Shown here piece by piece: positions 21,538 through 23,179 of a DNA stretch of 23,179 nucleotides. The position numbers and the translations under genes were made by a program. The DNA comes from CAZJAD01 sp964543855 (lineage in GTDB: Bacteria > Electryoneota > RPQS01 > DYHQ01), in the NCBI GenBank assembly GCA_964543855.1, contig CAZJAD010000029.1, forward strand, positions 1 to 23,179, given 5' to 3'. Under the pieces are notes generated by a model that had not been told where the DNA came from, did no database searches, and saw only the letters and a list, made by a program, of their open reading frames with translations. Every line of letters begins with the position of its first letter. Position 1 is the stretch's first letter.

Positions 21538-22959
21538 TTACGCCTGTTTCTTTGCTGGATGGATATGAACAGGCATTCCGGCGGCCACCTCGGCCGCCTC
21601 GACAATCGCTTCCGAAAGGGTCGGATGAGGATGGATGGTGACGAGCAAATCTTCCAGAGTCGCTCCCATCTCGAGGGCAAGCGTCGCCTCACCGATCAAT
21701 TCGGAGACATGCGGACCCACCATCCCTGCTCCCAAAACGAGTCCCGAATCCGGATCAGAGAGAATCTTGACCATTCCTTCGGTTCGCCCCAGCGTTCGGG
21801 CGCGTCCAAGAGCTCGCAGTGGAAATCGCCCGATATTGACTCGCCGTCCTTGCGCTTCGGCTTCGCGCTCGGTCAGACCTGTCCATGCAAGCTCTGGATC
21901 CGTGAAAACAACGGCGGGTATCGCCCGGTTATCGAATTCCGATTTATGCTCGGCGATCACCTCAGCAACGACTTTCGCTTCCCGGCTTGCTTTGTGAGCC
22001 AACATGGGGCCCGGGGCCACATCTCCGATAGCATAGACATGAGGTTCAACCGTTCGGCCTTCTGCGCTCACCTCGATTGTGCCTCTCTTATCGGCGACGA
22101 TCTTGGTGTGTTCAAGACCGATGTTATCCGTATTCGGCTTGCGCCCTATGGCAACCAGAACCTGATTACACTCAACCCGCTTCGTTTCCCCTTTGTGGTC
22201 GACCGCAAGAGCGAATCCTTCCGAAGTCTGTTCAATCCCGGTTACCTTCGACTCGACCAAGAGAGCTTCGAATCGAGCTTCGCAGTTCTTCGTCACAACA
22301 TCGACGAGGTCGAAGTCGGCACCCGTAAGTAAGCGAGGATTGAACTCGACCATCGTTATCTTCGACCCTAATCCGGCGTACACAAGGCCCATCTCCAGCC
22401 CAATGTAACCGCCACCAACCACGACAAGCCGCTCGGGAATCTCCGGCAACTTCAGTGCCTCGGCCGATGACCATACCGGCAAGTTGTAGGCTGCGGGGAG
22501 CTCATTGATGCGTGAACCGCTGGCGATGATGCAGTCCCGAAACTCGACCGCCGAGACATCCGCTCCCTCGATGGCCAGAGCGCGGTTACTCTCAAAACGA
22601 GCGCGACCGTGGATGACTTCCACGCCCCGGCGTTTGAGCAAGGCGTCGATGCCGCCTGTAAGTCCTTGAACGACGGAATCGGTCCAGCTTCGCAAGGTGC
22701 TTAGGTCTATCGCCAAATCCTTGAAGGTCAGTCCCATTTTCTTCGCATCGCGGGCGGTCTGTGCCACGTCGACGACATTGATAAGCACTTTCGATGGAAT
22801 GCATCCTTCAATCAGGCAGACGCCACCAAGCTGTTTGCGTTCTTCAATGAGCGTGACTTCTTTGCCCAAGTCAGCCGCACGAATCGCAGCGACATACCCT
22901 CCCGGCCCTCCACCGATAATGGCGAGCTCGGTTGTCTGCCGCAGACTTCCCATGACCAT
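21538..22959 (-). CDS. lpdA: Dihydrolipoamide dehydrogenase (E3)
   Basis: This 473-residue flavoprotein reoxidises dihydrolipoamide on E2 with NAD+. Visible features are the FAD Rossmann motif GGGPGG at 16-21, the redox disulfide C48-x4-C53 in GGVCLIEGCIPSK, the NAD motif GGGYIG at 182-187, the YAIGDVAPGPMLAHKA FAD segment, and the catalytic H445 and E450 in HPHPTLSE. ATG 22959 has GGAGA about seven bases upstream; ATG 22953 is a near alternative. It lies 62 bases after the E2 gene and 30 bases before lplA on the same strand. Confidence 0.96.
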   Translation of the reverse strand: MVMGSLRQTTELAIIGGGPGGYVAAIRAADLGKEVTLIEERKQLGGVCLIEGCIPSKVLINVVDVAQTARDAKKMGLTFKDLAIDLSTLRSWTDSVVQGLTGGIDALLKRRGVEVIHGRARFESNRALAIEGADVSAVEFRDCIIASGSRINELPAAYNLPVWSSAEALKLPEIPERLVVVGGGYIGLEMGLVYAGLGSKITMVEFNPRLLTGADFDLVDVVTKNCEARFEALLVESKVTGIEQTSEGFALAVDHKGETKRVECNQVLVAIGRKPNTDNIGLEHTKIVADKRGTIEVSAEGRTVEPHVYAIGDVAPGPMLAHKASREAKVVAEVIAEHKSEFDNRAIPAVVFTDPELAWTGLTEREAEAQGRRVNIGRFPLRALGRARTLGRTEGMVKILSDPDSGLVLGAGMVGPHVSELIGEATLALEMGATLEDLLVTIHPHPTLSEAIVEAAEVAAGMPVHIHPAKKQA

Positions 22960-23021
22960 GGTTCTATCTCCGACTATTTATCTGCAAGGCCGATTCACTG
23001 TATCAACAGTGCCGTCCTGCT

Positions 23022-23179
23022 CTATGTTTCAAGCAGAAGCAGGTTCGGATCCGAAAGTTGACGCACCATTTCGGTGACAAAACGAGCCGCGTCGGCACCG
23101 TCGGCGATACGATGGTCGAAGGCGAGTGTCAACGGCAGAATCTTTCGGATGACAATTTGACCATCGCGCACGACCGGCT
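23022..23179 (-). CDS. 2-oxoacid dehydrogenase E2 (dihydrolipoamide acyltransferase), C-terminal end
   Basis: Only the last 51 residues are in the window; the gene runs off the right edge. The frame reads PVVRDGQIVIRKILPLTLAF and then the catalytic DHRIADG motif, whose His and Asp are the acyltransferase active-site residues, and ends at TAG (23024-23022). The fragment cannot tell pyruvate, 2-oxoglutarate and branched-chain types apart. With lpd and lplA downstream it forms a lipoate-dependent dehydrogenase operon. Confidence 0.9.
   Translation of the reverse strand, partial: PVVRDGQIVIRKILPLTLAFDHRIADGADAARFVTEMVRQLSDPNLLLLET

Noticed and set aside
1..23179. Search for CRISPR arrays, tRNA/rRNA genes, insertion sequences and prophage genes
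   Set aside because: No regularly spaced repeats, no tRNA-like cloverleaf, no transposase or integrase motifs were seen.

Overview
The window is bacterial, moderately GC-rich DNA that looks like a metagenome-type scaffold: it carries two gaps of exactly 100 Ns. The genes point to an anaerobic or facultative bacterium. It has a group 3c-type [NiFe] hydrogenase with heterodisulfide-reductase (Hdr) partners, a complete set of Hyp maturation genes, a class II fumarase, and the end of a 2-oxoacid dehydrogenase operon with lipoate ligase. I cannot assign a phylum from the sequence alone. The Hdr/Mvh genes resemble those of methanogens, but the rest (class II fumarase, E2/E3, NuoEF-type subunits, a consensus sigma-70 promoter) is bacterial.

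Region 1 (1-9355, + strand) is a tightly packed operon, mostly joined by ATGA/GTGA overlaps: the hdrB 3' end, a short hdrA N-terminal half, nuoE-like, nuoF-like, a fusion of a HoxU/NuoG-like ferredoxin module to the C-terminal half of HdrA, mvhD, mvhG, mvhA, a maturation protease and a small DnaJ-type zinc-finger protein. This is the most interesting part of the window. HdrA is split in two, the NAD(H)-diaphorase genes lie between the halves, and the second half is fused to a diaphorase-type iron-sulfur module. I infer one large cytoplasmic complex that links H2, NAD(H), ferredoxin and an HdrB-type thiol/disulfide site, with an FMN site in NuoF and an FAD site in HdrA.

Region 2 (9368-15107, + strand) opens with a 47-residue remnant of a membrane transporter related to the UreH/SafE/NicO group, followed by hypF (with an internal assembly gap), hypC, hypD, hypE, hypA and hypB. 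Together with the protease these supply the Ni-Fe(CN)2CO centre of the hydrogenase.

Region 3 (15336-18015, - strand) holds three genes unrelated to hydrogenase: an extended-SDR epimerase-like protein with an unusual C-terminal helical domain, a four-helix membrane protein, and a two-helix membrane protein ending in a CxxC...CxxC domain. A hairpin at 15208-15229 separates the convergent regions 2 and 3.

Region 4 (18385-20034, + strand) is fumC with its own near-consensus promoter and a strong bidirectional terminator. Region 5 (20078-23179, - strand) reads, in its own direction, the E2 3' end, lpd (E3), a lipoate-protein ligase and a nitroreductase. The ligase is broken only in the assembly: a perfect 55-bp duplication flanks its 100-N gap, and collapsing it restores one continuous 225-residue protein.
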